From Bacteroidales bacterium (GTDB lineage Bacteria > Bacteroidota > Bacteroidia > Bacteroidales > P3), in NCBI GenBank assembly GCA_024400505.1, contig JAKSMP010000003.1, positions 1 to 64,000 on the forward strand: DNA of 64,000 nt. The letters run 5' to 3'. The notes below the pieces were generated by a model. It was not told the DNA's origin and did no database searches. It worked only from the letters and a program-made list of their open reading frames with translations. Each line of letters starts with the position of its first letter. Position 1 is the stretch's first letter. Below are positions 22,887-31,431 of the stretch, piece after piece. A program made the translations under genes and the position numbers.

Positions 22887-23582
22887 ATGAACCTAGGTAT
22901 CAAATTGTTAGTGGCTGAAGATGATCCCAATCTGGGTACTATCTTAAAGGCATATTTGTCTCAAAAAGGTTATACTGTATTTCTGGCAATAGATGGTCAG
23001 GCTGCAATTGACACTTACCTCAACGATGATGTGGATGCCTGCATCCTTGATATTATGATGCCTGTGAAAGATGGGTTCACCGTGGCTAAAGAAATCCGCC
23101 GTGTTGACAAGCGTATTCCTATCATCTTCCTTACCGCCAAAAACCTGGAGGCAGACAAACTGAAGGGATTCGAAATTGGCGCTGATGATTATGTGACCAA
23201 ACCTTTCAGCATGGAAGAATTGTTGGCTCGTGTGAACGCTACTATCCGTCGTTCTTTCGATGATGGCAAGCCCGATAAGAACATGTTCCATATTGGAGAC
23301 TTTGTCTTTGACTATGGCCATCAGACCCTCACTTGTGGCGACAGTGTGCAGAAACTTACCATGAAAGAATGTGAATTGCTGCGTATGTTTGCAATGAATT
23401 TCAATCAGCTAGTGGACCGCACAAGCACCTTGCAGAAGATTTGGAAGGATGACAGCTACTTTGCCGCTCGAAGCATGGATGTGTATATCACCAAACTGCG
23501 CAAGTATTTGAAACTTGACCCCAAGGTGCAGATTGTAAATGTTCATGGTGTAGGATTCAGACTCACGGTGAAGAGCGAATAG
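22887..23582 (+). CDS. rprY: OmpR-family response regulator RprY
   Basis: The protein has 231 residues. The receiver domain has LLVAEDDPNLGTILKAYL (acidic pocket), the phosphoacceptor aspartate in CILDIMMPVKDG and the conserved lysine in DDYVTKPFSMEELLAR. The C-terminal winged helix includes LTMKECELLRMF and SMDVYITKLRKYLK. This matches the Bacteroidota RprY regulator, partner of the kinase RprX in Bacteroides. No histidine kinase gene is adjacent here, so the partner must be elsewhere. Confidence 0.85.
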   Translation: MNLGIKLLVAEDDPNLGTILKAYLSQKGYTVFLAIDGQAAIDTYLNDDVDACILDIMMPVKDGFTVAKEIRRVDKRIPIIFLTAKNLEADKLKGFEIGADDYVTKPFSMEELLARVNATIRRSFDDGKPDKNMFHIGDFVFDYGHQTLTCGDSVQKLTMKECELLRMFAMNFNQLVDRTSTLQKIWKDDSYFAARSMDVYITKLRKYLKLDPKVQIVNVHGVGFRLTVKSE

Positions 23583-23607
23583 AGAAGGTTCTAATGCTAA
23601 GAATTGA

Positions 23608-24375
23608 ATGAAGATAATATTTCTTGGTACGGGTACTTCGCAAGGAGTACCCGTAATAGCTTGTGGATGTAAGGTTTGTCAATCTGATGACCCTCATGAT
23701 CATCATTTGAGGACTTCAGCCTTGGTGGTGACGGATGACGATAAAAATATTTTGATTGATATCGGTCCTGATTTCCGTGCTCAAATGTTGCGTGAAAAGG
23801 TAACACATTTGGATAGCATTCTTATATCTCATGCCCATCGTGATCATGTGGGCGGTATTGATGATATTCGTCCGTTCAATTGGGTGCAGCAGCAGAAAAT
23901 GGAAATATATTGCAACAAAGAAGCTCGCCAAGCCATTGAGCGTGATTATCATTACATCTTTGCACCGCATGAGTTCCCTGGTTTGCCTGAGGCTAACCTG
24001 CATGAGCTGTCGGGCGATAAAGCTTTTGAAGCGGCAGGTGTTGGGGTGATGCCTATCAAAGCAATGCATAAGGATTTGCCTGTGCTGGGCTATCGTATTG
24101 GCAAACTGGCCTATATCACTGATGCCAACTATATAGCTGATGCCGAACAAGAGAAACTGAAGGGGGTGGAAGTGTTGGTTATCAATGCACTGAGAAAACA
24201 TAAGCATTTCTCTCATTTCTGTTTGGAAGAATCCTTGGCAATTATTGACAGAGTGAAACCGAGGGTTGCCTATCTTACTCACATGAGCCATGAAATGGGC
24301 TTGTGGGCCGAAACAAGTAAAGAATTGCCTGCCAATGTGTTCTTGGCCTATGATGGCCTGGCGGTGAATATCTAA
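23608..24375 (+). CDS. MBL-fold metallo-hydrolase (PhnP-like)
   Basis: The protein has 255 residues. The metal site HAHRDH (His75, His77, Asp79, His80) and the later HMSHEM region are typical of the metallo-beta-lactamase fold. An N-terminal cysteine cluster CGCKVC (19-24) is also found in PhnP-type phosphodiesterases. It is probably a cytoplasmic phosphoesterase; the substrate is unknown. It begins 25 bases after rprY and is followed closely by a glycosyltransferase gene. Confidence 0.88.
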   Translation: MKIIFLGTGTSQGVPVIACGCKVCQSDDPHDHHLRTSALVVTDDDKNILIDIGPDFRAQMLREKVTHLDSILISHAHRDHVGGIDDIRPFNWVQQQKMEIYCNKEARQAIERDYHYIFAPHEFPGLPEANLHELSGDKAFEAAGVGVMPIKAMHKDLPVLGYRIGKLAYITDANYIADAEQEKLKGVEVLVINALRKHKHFSHFCLEESLAIIDRVKPRVAYLTHMSHEMGLWAETSKELPANVFLAYDGLAVNI

Positions 24376-24386
24376 CATCTGCCTGG

Positions 24387-25505
24387 ATGGGTAGTCATTT
24401 ACATATCGTTTCGTTCAATGTGCCTTGGCCAGCCGATTACGGTGGTGTGATAGATGTTTTTTATCGCATCGTGGCATTGGCAAAGGCGGGTGTGAAGGTG
24501 CACTTGCATTGCTATACCTATGGTAGAGAAGAGGCTGATGAACTGAATCAATATTGCGAAGAGGTTTGTTATTATCCACGAGAAGTAGGGTGGAAGCATC
24601 AATTGAATAAAAAGCCCTATATTGTTTCTTCTCGTAATTCGCAGAAGTTAATTCATAGATTATCAAAAGATAACTATCCAATACTACTTGAAGGACTGCA
24701 TAATGGATATGTGCTAGAGGAATTGGCAGATAGGGATAGACTAATAATAGTGCGGACGCATAATGTTGAGCATGACTATTACCACGCTCTTTCCAAAGCC
24801 AAAGGCTGGGGAAGAGAGAAACTCTTTTTCGGTATAGAGGCATGGCGGCTGAAGCAATATGAACCTGTGCTGAAACAGGCAAATGCCATACTGGCTATTT
24901 CTGAAGCTGACGCAGCCCATTTCAGAAGTGTAGGATGCAAGAATGTGCACGTGATGCCGCCATCGCATGGGCATGACAGGGTGAGCAGTTGTTTGGGAAA
25001 AGGCGATTATGTGTTGTATCATGGTAACTTATCGGTGGTGGAGAATGTCCAGGCAGTGGATTATCTGGCTCAACATGTACTGGGGGAAACTCCTTACCAG
25101 TTTATGATTGCAGGTAGAAACCCCAGTGCTAGTATGGTGAAGCGTTTGACTCAGTTTAGCAATGTGACGTTGGTGGCTAATCCTACAGATGCGGAGATGC
25201 ACGATTTGATAGCAAATGCGCATGTGAATTTGTTGATTACACAACAGGCTACTGGAGTTAAGCTGAAGTTGATGAATGCATTGTATTCAGGAAGATTTTG
25301 CTTGGTGAATGCTCAGATGGTGGCCGGAACAGGATTAGAGCACGCGTGCGAAGTGGCCGCAAATCATGATGAAATAATAGAAAAGTTGAATTGGTTGATG
25401 AATGAAGAGTTTGGCGAAGAAGATTTGATGAAAAGAGTGAAACTCTTAAGCAACACAAATGCTATCGAACCATTGCTGGCATTGCTTGCTACAGGAAGAA
25501 GATAG
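24387..25505 (+). CDS. Glycosyltransferase (GT4-like)
   Basis: The protein has 372 residues with a GT-B layout. The N-terminus VSFNVPWPADYGGVIDVFYR is a typical start for family 4 enzymes that act on glycan acceptors. The C-terminal half has YVLYHGNLSVVENVQAVDYL and FMIAGRNPS, then ATGVKLKLMNALYSGRF where the EX7E motif normally lies. It starts 11 bases after the MBL gene. Its acceptor is unknown. Confidence 0.83.
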   Translation: MGSHLHIVSFNVPWPADYGGVIDVFYRIVALAKAGVKVHLHCYTYGREEADELNQYCEEVCYYPREVGWKHQLNKKPYIVSSRNSQKLIHRLSKDNYPILLEGLHNGYVLEELADRDRLIIVRTHNVEHDYYHALSKAKGWGREKLFFGIEAWRLKQYEPVLKQANAILAISEADAAHFRSVGCKNVHVMPPSHGHDRVSSCLGKGDYVLYHGNLSVVENVQAVDYLAQHVLGETPYQFMIAGRNPSASMVKRLTQFSNVTLVANPTDAEMHDLIANAHVNLLITQQATGVKLKLMNALYSGRFCLVNAQMVAGTGLEHACEVAANHDEIIEKLNWLMNEEFGEEDLMKRVKLLSNTNAIEPLLALLATGRR

Positions 25506-25634
25506 CGTTTGACAATATTGCAATAGGTGGTTTTTTGATGTCGAAGTGTTGGTTATGCAGTTGGAAAAATGATAATTATCCTGCTGCATTTTGTGCATAT
25601 AAAAATAATATCTTATAAAATGCAATTTTTTTCT

Positions 25635-25642
25635 TATCTTTG
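25635..25642 (+). promoter_or_regulatory. Promoter of the DUF4199-GT2 pair
   Basis: TATCTTTG lies 17 bases before the DUF4199 gene ATG. Confidence 0.75.
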
Positions 25643-25658
25643 CGTTTTAAAATAGAGT

Positions 25659-26222
25659 ATGGTTAAAATATTTAGAAGATATCAGTCAACTATTTATGGT
25701 AACTACCGCAAGGCATACCTCATTGATGGTTTATTGACGGGTGTTGCCATGTCGGTGATAATGGCTGTGCGTGATTGGTTGTCGGATGTTCCGGTTGGCA
25801 CACCTGACAACTTTATCAGCGAGATAGTGATGCTCTTGGGTATTGCGTGGGCAAGCTATCAGTACCGCAAGCAATTGCCAGATCAAAAGATTACATTGAA
25901 AGAATTGATGCTGTTAGGCCTAGGAATAGGTGTGGTGAGCTCGATTATATATGGACTTTGGACGTATGTCAACTGTGCTGTGATAAACACCGATTTGGTT
26001 GCTTTTTATCAGCAACAGCGCATAGCTGTGATGGATCCTGCCGAGACTAGTGCTGAGGCAAAAATTGCCATTGAGAGCGTTATGAAGTATGGCGCGGGCG
26101 ACTGGGGCTTTATAGCTGGATTCAGATCAGCTGTAATGAGCATCTTGTTTGCATTCTTGGTATCGCTGGCTCTCAGAACCGAGAAAAGTCCTGTAAAAGT
26201 TAGAGAAAAGAAAAATAAATAA
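25659..26222 (+). CDS. DUF4199 family membrane protein
   Basis: The protein has 187 residues with about four hydrophobic segments (about 25-42, 56-67, 88-113 and 148-170), the size and layout of DUF4199, a family confined mostly to Bacteroidota and often encoded next to a GT2 enzyme, as here. The C-terminus is basic (KVREKKNK). No function is established; a role with the following glycosyltransferase is plausible. Confidence 0.8.
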   Translation: MVKIFRRYQSTIYGNYRKAYLIDGLLTGVAMSVIMAVRDWLSDVPVGTPDNFISEIVMLLGIAWASYQYRKQLPDQKITLKELMLLGLGIGVVSSIIYGLWTYVNCAVINTDLVAFYQQQRIAVMDPAETSAEAKIAIESVMKYGAGDWGFIAGFRSAVMSILFAFLVSLALRTEKSPVKVREKKNK

Positions 26223-26236
26223 TCAACATACGATTT

Positions 26237-27184
26237 ATGGATATTTCTATTATAGTTCCCCTTTTTAATGAAGATGAGTCTCTTCCCCATTTGGCCGAAT
26301 GGATTGACCGAGTGATGGAAGAACACCACTTCGACTATGAAGTGCTTATGATTGATGATGGCAGCAAGGATAATTCATGGGCTGTGATTGAAGAATTGAA
26401 CGCAAAGAACAACCGTTATAAAGGTGTGAAATTCCGTCGCAACTATGGTAAGTCTGCTGCTTTGAATGTGGGTTTTGCAAGAGCAATGGGCGATGTGGTC
26501 ATCACTATGGATGCCGACTTGCAGGATAGTCCAGACGAGGTGCCTGAGCTCTATCGCATGATTAAGGAGGATGGATATGACTTGGTGAGCGGATGGAAGA
26601 AGAAACGCTATGACTCTAAGTTGGCAAAGAATATACCCTCCAAATTCTTCAATTGGACAACTCGCAAGATGAGTGGCATATATCTGCATGATTTCAACTG
26701 CGGATTGAAGGCATATCGACGCGATGTGGTGAAATGCATTGAAGTTTATGGTGAGATGCATCGCTACATTCCAGTGATAGCTAAATGGGCTGGATTCAGT
26801 AAAATTGGTGAGAAAGTGGTTCAGCACAGAAAACGCGAATTTGGCGTGACGAAGTTTGGCTTAGACCGCTTTGTTAATGGCTATCTTGATTTGATGAGCA
26901 TTATGTTTATGTCAAAGTTTGGCAAGCAGCCGATGCATTTCTTTGGATTGATAGGCAGCATGTCATTCTTCCTTGGCTTCTTGGCTTTTGTTGTTGTGTG
27001 CATTATGCGCCTTTGCGGTAGTATCTCGCTTACCAATAGTGTTTGGTTTTATGTGTCTATGCTCTTCATCCTGATGGGAACCATGCTTTTCTTGGCAGGA
27101 TTTATAGGCGAGTTGGTGTGCCGCAATTCCACCACACGTAACCAATATCTGATTGAAAAGGATATGGTTGAAAGTAATAAATAA
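26237..27184 (+). CDS. GT2 family glycosyltransferase (polyprenyl-phosphate type)
   Basis: The protein has 315 residues. The GT-A domain carries ISIIVPLFNEDESLPHL, VLMIDDGSKDNSW and MDADLQDSPDE (DXD-type). Two C-terminal membrane helices (about 235-258 and 268-295) are typical of dolichyl/undecaprenyl-phosphate sugar transferases such as ArnC/GtrB. It would load a sugar on a lipid carrier at the inner membrane. It follows the DUF4199 gene by 14 bases. Confidence 0.9.
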   Translation: MDISIIVPLFNEDESLPHLAEWIDRVMEEHHFDYEVLMIDDGSKDNSWAVIEELNAKNNRYKGVKFRRNYGKSAALNVGFARAMGDVVITMDADLQDSPDEVPELYRMIKEDGYDLVSGWKKKRYDSKLAKNIPSKFFNWTTRKMSGIYLHDFNCGLKAYRRDVVKCIEVYGEMHRYIPVIAKWAGFSKIGEKVVQHRKREFGVTKFGLDRFVNGYLDLMSIMFMSKFGKQPMHFFGLIGSMSFFLGFLAFVVVCIMRLCGSISLTNSVWFYVSMLFILMGTMLFLAGFIGELVCRNSTTRNQYLIEKDMVESNK

Positions 27185-27215
27185 CATTTACTAACGAATT
27201 AAATAACTCAATAAT

Positions 27216-28316
27216 ATGTCACTTCAATGTGGTATCGTAGGACTTCCAAATGTAGGAAAGTCAACTCTTTTCAACTGTTTGAGCAATGCAAAGGCACAAG
27301 CCGCAAACTTTCCTTTTTGCACAATTGAGCCCAATGTGGGTGTGATTACTGTGCCAGATGAGCGTTTGGCCAAATTGGTGGAAATGGAACGTCCTGCTAG
27401 TGTGGTTCCTGCCACTGTGGAAATTGTGGACATTGCAGGCTTGGTGAAAGGTGCCTCAAAAGGCGAAGGTTTGGGTAACAAGTTTCTGGGTGATATCCGA
27501 ACAACTGATGCAATTATCCATGTGCTCCGTTGCTTCGAAGATGACAATGTGACTCATGTTGATGGGTCTGTTGATCCAATACGCGACAAAAATACTATCG
27601 ACTTGGAACTTCAATTCAAAGATTTGGAAACTATCGAAAATCGATATGACAAAGAAGTGAAGAAGGCAAAGGCCGGTGGTGACACCAAGGCTAAAAAACT
27701 GGTGGAGGTGATGGATCTTTATCGTGAAGCTTTGCTCCAAGGAAGGAGTGCCAGAACTGTGAAATTGGATGAAAGCCAACAGGAATCAGCTAAGGACTTG
27801 ATGTTGTTAACATCCAAACCTATCTTGTATGTGTGCAATGTTGACGAGGGATCGGTTGTTTCGGGTAACAAATTTGTGGATGCTGTGCGCGAAGCTGTCA
27901 AAGATGAAGAGGCAGAAGTGCTTGTGATAGGTGCTGGTATTGAAGCTGATATTGCAGAACTTGAAACATTTGAGGAAAAGCAGATGTTCCTTGAAGATTT
28001 GGGACTGAGCGAATCCGGTGTGAATAGATTAATCAAGGCTGCCTATAAGTTGTTGAATCTTCAAACTTTCCTTACTGCTGGACCTAAGGAGTGCCGTGCA
28101 TGGACATTCAAAAAGGGAATGAAAGCACCTCAGACTGCCGGTATTATCCATAGCGATTTTGAGAGAGGTTTCATTCGTGCAGAGGTGATCAAATATGATG
28201 ACTATGTGGCGTTAGGCAGTGAAGCCAAGTGTAGAGAGGCTGGTAAAATAGCTGTAGAAGGAAAGGATTATGTGGTGCAGGATGGCGATATCATGCACTT
28301 CAGATTCAATGTGTAA
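27216..28316 (+). CDS. ychF: Redox-regulated ATPase YchF
   Basis: The protein has 366 residues, an Obg-like ATPase. The P-loop is GLPNVGKST (9-17), followed by NFPFCTIEPNVGVI and DIAGLVKGASKGEGLGN. A coiled-coil insertion (KDLETIENRYDKEVKKA) and the C-terminal TGS domain ending GDIMHFRF complete the family. It binds ATP rather than GTP and associates with ribosomes. It is full length. Confidence 0.97.
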   Translation: MSLQCGIVGLPNVGKSTLFNCLSNAKAQAANFPFCTIEPNVGVITVPDERLAKLVEMERPASVVPATVEIVDIAGLVKGASKGEGLGNKFLGDIRTTDAIIHVLRCFEDDNVTHVDGSVDPIRDKNTIDLELQFKDLETIENRYDKEVKKAKAGGDTKAKKLVEVMDLYREALLQGRSARTVKLDESQQESAKDLMLLTSKPILYVCNVDEGSVVSGNKFVDAVREAVKDEEAEVLVIGAGIEADIAELETFEEKQMFLEDLGLSESGVNRLIKAAYKLLNLQTFLTAGPKECRAWTFKKGMKAPQTAGIIHSDFERGFIRAEVIKYDDYVALGSEAKCREAGKIAVEGKDYVVQDGDIMHFRFNV

Positions 28317-28335
28317 TTCATAGAAATACTGACTA

Positions 28336-31083
28336 ATGAAACTGAATAAACTGAGCGCTTTAGTGTTGTTGGGCACTGCTATTATAGCAGTGTCGTGCTC
28401 TACGCAAAAGGCTGATTGGAAAAATGTTCAGTTTCACAATACCACTACCCACTATAATATATGGTGGAATGGTAACGAGAGCCTAAAGAAGGGTGTTGAG
28501 CAGCTGGAGCGCAAGGTTAAGGATGATTATACACAGATATTGCCAGTGTATAAATTGGGCACTAAAGAAGATGCAATGTCTCAAAATCCGCAATTTGACC
28601 GCGCTATCGAAAAAAGTATTAAGGCCATCAAGAAACATAGTATTTTTGTAAATGGTCAGGAGCATGTGCCATATATTTCAAAATGTTATTTGATGATGGC
28701 GTATGCAACGTACTATAAGCATGATATTTCGAATGCTGCAAATACTTGCCAAATGCTTGTTAGCCAATATAGCGGCAGCGCTATTGCTGATGAGGCTGCC
28801 ATTTTGCAAGCGCGTTGTTCCATTATGGAGCAACGGTACTCGGATGCAGAAGGGCTGTTGGATGAGTTGGTGGTGAATGATGCAAAGGATAATTTTGCCC
28901 CAAGTCAACGCTTGAACCTTTATTTGGCGATGGCTGATTGCACTTTGCCCCAGGAGAAATATAAAAAATGTGTTCAGTTTCTCAAACAGGCTTTGGACCA
29001 ACATCCTACCCGCGAACAGAAGGCTCGAATTTGCTATATCCTAGGACAAATTTATCAAGATCAGGACAAAAGACCTACTGCTTCGAAATATTTTGAGAAA
29101 GTATTGAAGTGTGGTCCTGATTATGAGATGGAGTTTAATGCCCGATTGAGTCTTGCTTCTTGTGCTGATTTGCAGCATACAAATCAAGCAAAACTTGAGA
29201 GGTTGCTGGATAATATGTTGAAGGATAAGAAGAATACAGAATTCTTAGACCAAATATATTATGCCAAAGGCGAGATGTATATGGGCATGCGCGATGTGAA
29301 GAAGGCTTGCGAATCCTTTAAAAAATCTGTTTCTGTTTCAAGAACTAATCCTGCTCAAAAAGCTCGGTCTGCTATACGCTTGGGTGGTATTCTATATGAT
29401 AAATTGCAAGATTATGACAAGGCGCAATTGTATTATGATACTGCAATTAATCTGATATCTAAGGACTATCCAAGATTTGCAAATATTAAGTCCAGACATG
29501 AACTTTTGAGTTCGTTGGTATCGTTTACACGAGTATTTGAAGCCAATGACAGTTTGATTGCTGTGGCTGATATGCCGGAGACGAAGCGGATTGAATTGAT
29601 AAACAAAAAGATTGAGGAGCTAAAGAAACAAGAGGAAGAGGCTAAAGAGCGTGAATTGTTGGCACAATTATCAAATGAGAATAGTGCTCAGCAGAATGTG
29701 TTGCAAGGAGATTGGTATTTTTATAATGCTAATACTGTGCAGCGTGGTAAAGAGACGTTCCGTACCAATTGGGGTATGCGTGCCTTGGAGGATTTTTGGT
29801 TTCTTTCAAAGAAAGGACTTCTTGGAACTAATATGCTGGCACTGAATACAATCGATGCTGATGATACTAATTCTGTAGAAGATGCATTGGCATCGTCTGA
29901 TTCAGTTGAGACAAAGACTGATGAGTCGGGCTATGGCAATCCTAATGATCCTCATTGTGTGGCATATTACCTCAAATCACTTCCGCAAACACAACAAGAA
30001 AGAGACTCTATGCAGCTGCAGACAGCTGAATGCTTGTTGAATGCTGGTTATATTTATTTTGATGGCATTCACAATATTCCCAAAGCGTTGGAATGTTATC
30101 TCCGTATGGCCAATCAGTATCCTGAACATGAAGCCATTGTGCAGGCATTTTTCATGCTTTACAAGATATATGATAAGCAAGGTAATACTCCCAATTCCAA
30201 TTATTACCGAGACATGGTTTTAATGGGTTTCCCGGATAGCGACTTCTCAAATTTGATTTTGGATGAAGACTACTATAAAGAAATACTCCATCGTGGGCAA
30301 TTGATCAAGGAGGATTACAATGAGGTATATTCCCTTTATCGCAAACGCAGATACGACGATGTATTGGCAGCTGTGAATACTGCCAAAGAACTGTATCGAG
30401 GCAATCCTATGTTAGGCAAATTTCAATATTGGGAAGGACTATCTTATGCCCGGATGGACAATAAAGCTTCTGCTATTTCTACATTCCGCAGTATAGTGGA
30501 CAGCTATCCTGAAACGGATAGTATCGTTCCTCTTGCACTGGCACAGTTGGAGTATTTACAAGGCGAGGGTGGAAGATATATAGCAAATAGTGGTGGTGAG
30601 AGTGATGAGAAAGTTGAAGATGGTGAGTCTAATGCCAATGATAACAAGAAAGTCAAACGCAAAGCAACAATATCGGATGCGATTGATAAAGAAGAGTTGT
30701 CGCCAGAAGCAATGCTCTATAGGTATAAAGAAAATATGCCTCACCTTGTGCTTATCTTAGTGAATGATAAGAAAATAAGAGCCACGCAAGTGCGCTCAAA
30801 ACTGGGTAACTTTATCTTGACATATTATTCAAATTCAGGTTTGCAGGCTCAACCTTTGATGTTTACTGACTCTACGCAATTAATATATATTAATACTTTT
30901 AATAATGCTTCATCTGCGGTGGACTTTGCTAGTCATTTAACACTAGCGGAAGGTCCATTGGCGGATTATAGTCCTGAGGATTATAAAGTATTTGCCATTT
31001 CAAAACAAAATTATACTACATTCTATAATAGAAAGCAGGTGGATGCATATCTTTCATTTTATAATAAATACTATAAGAAATGA
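28336..31083 (+). CDS. SprE/PorW-like TPR lipoprotein
   Basis: The protein has 915 residues. The lipobox ends AVSC (Cys21). The mature N-terminus TTTHYNIWWNGNESLKKGVE matches SprE/PorW, the type IX secretion-associated TPR lipoprotein of Bacteroidota. Many TPR-like helical repeats follow (about 110-390 and 560-760), with an acidic/lysine-rich linker near 760-790 and a conserved C-terminal domain. In gliding bacteria SprE/PorW supports T9SS function, but many Bacteroidales without T9SS keep a homologue, and no other T9SS gene is visible here. Its stop overlaps the bactofilin ATG (ATGA), showing translational coupling. Confidence 0.8.
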   Translation: MKLNKLSALVLLGTAIIAVSCSTQKADWKNVQFHNTTTHYNIWWNGNESLKKGVEQLERKVKDDYTQILPVYKLGTKEDAMSQNPQFDRAIEKSIKAIKKHSIFVNGQEHVPYISKCYLMMAYATYYKHDISNAANTCQMLVSQYSGSAIADEAAILQARCSIMEQRYSDAEGLLDELVVNDAKDNFAPSQRLNLYLAMADCTLPQEKYKKCVQFLKQALDQHPTREQKARICYILGQIYQDQDKRPTASKYFEKVLKCGPDYEMEFNARLSLASCADLQHTNQAKLERLLDNMLKDKKNTEFLDQIYYAKGEMYMGMRDVKKACESFKKSVSVSRTNPAQKARSAIRLGGILYDKLQDYDKAQLYYDTAINLISKDYPRFANIKSRHELLSSLVSFTRVFEANDSLIAVADMPETKRIELINKKIEELKKQEEEAKERELLAQLSNENSAQQNVLQGDWYFYNANTVQRGKETFRTNWGMRALEDFWFLSKKGLLGTNMLALNTIDADDTNSVEDALASSDSVETKTDESGYGNPNDPHCVAYYLKSLPQTQQERDSMQLQTAECLLNAGYIYFDGIHNIPKALECYLRMANQYPEHEAIVQAFFMLYKIYDKQGNTPNSNYYRDMVLMGFPDSDFSNLILDEDYYKEILHRGQLIKEDYNEVYSLYRKRRYDDVLAAVNTAKELYRGNPMLGKFQYWEGLSYARMDNKASAISTFRSIVDSYPETDSIVPLALAQLEYLQGEGGRYIANSGGESDEKVEDGESNANDNKKVKRKATISDAIDKEELSPEAMLYRYKENMPHLVLILVNDKKIRATQVRSKLGNFILTYYSNSGLQAQPLMFTDSTQLIYINTFNNASSAVDFASHLTLAEGPLADYSPEDYKVFAISKQNYTTFYNRKQVDAYLSFYNKYYKK

Positions 31084-31424
31084 GCGACAATATTAGTGGT
31101 TTGATTAATACCATCACCGTTGGTACAAATATCAAAGGAGATATTCAGGCTAATGGCGATTTTCGTATGGATGGAACTTTAGAGGGAAACATCACGCTTA
31201 CTGGCAAATTGGTTATAGGTGAACATGGTCATATTTTAGGAAACGTTGTGTGCCAGAATGCAAATGTGATGGGCATAATTGATGGGAATCTTTCAGTGAA
31301 AGAGTTTTTGACGCTTTATGCTTCAGCTCGGGTAAAAGGTGATATCGTTGCCAATAAACTGGCCATTGAATCGGGTGCCTACTTTACTGGAACTTGTCAC
31401 ATGCTTGATGAACTGTCCGACTAG
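31080..31424 (+). CDS. Bactofilin (polymer-forming cytoskeletal protein)
   Basis: The protein has 114 residues. The body is a beta-helix repeat of the bactofilin type with turns such as IKGDIQANGDFRMDGTLEGN, IGEHGHILGNV and MGIIDGNLSVKEF. Bactofilins self-assemble into filaments that organise envelope or shape functions. The start codon overlaps the stop of the SprE/PorW-like gene, and a kinase-RapZ fusion gene follows after 7 bases. Confidence 0.92.
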   Translation: MSDNISGLINTITVGTNIKGDIQANGDFRMDGTLEGNITLTGKLVIGEHGHILGNVVCQNANVMGIIDGNLSVKEFLTLYASARVKGDIVANKLAIESGAYFTGTCHMLDELSD

Positions 31425-31431
31425 TAAGTTT

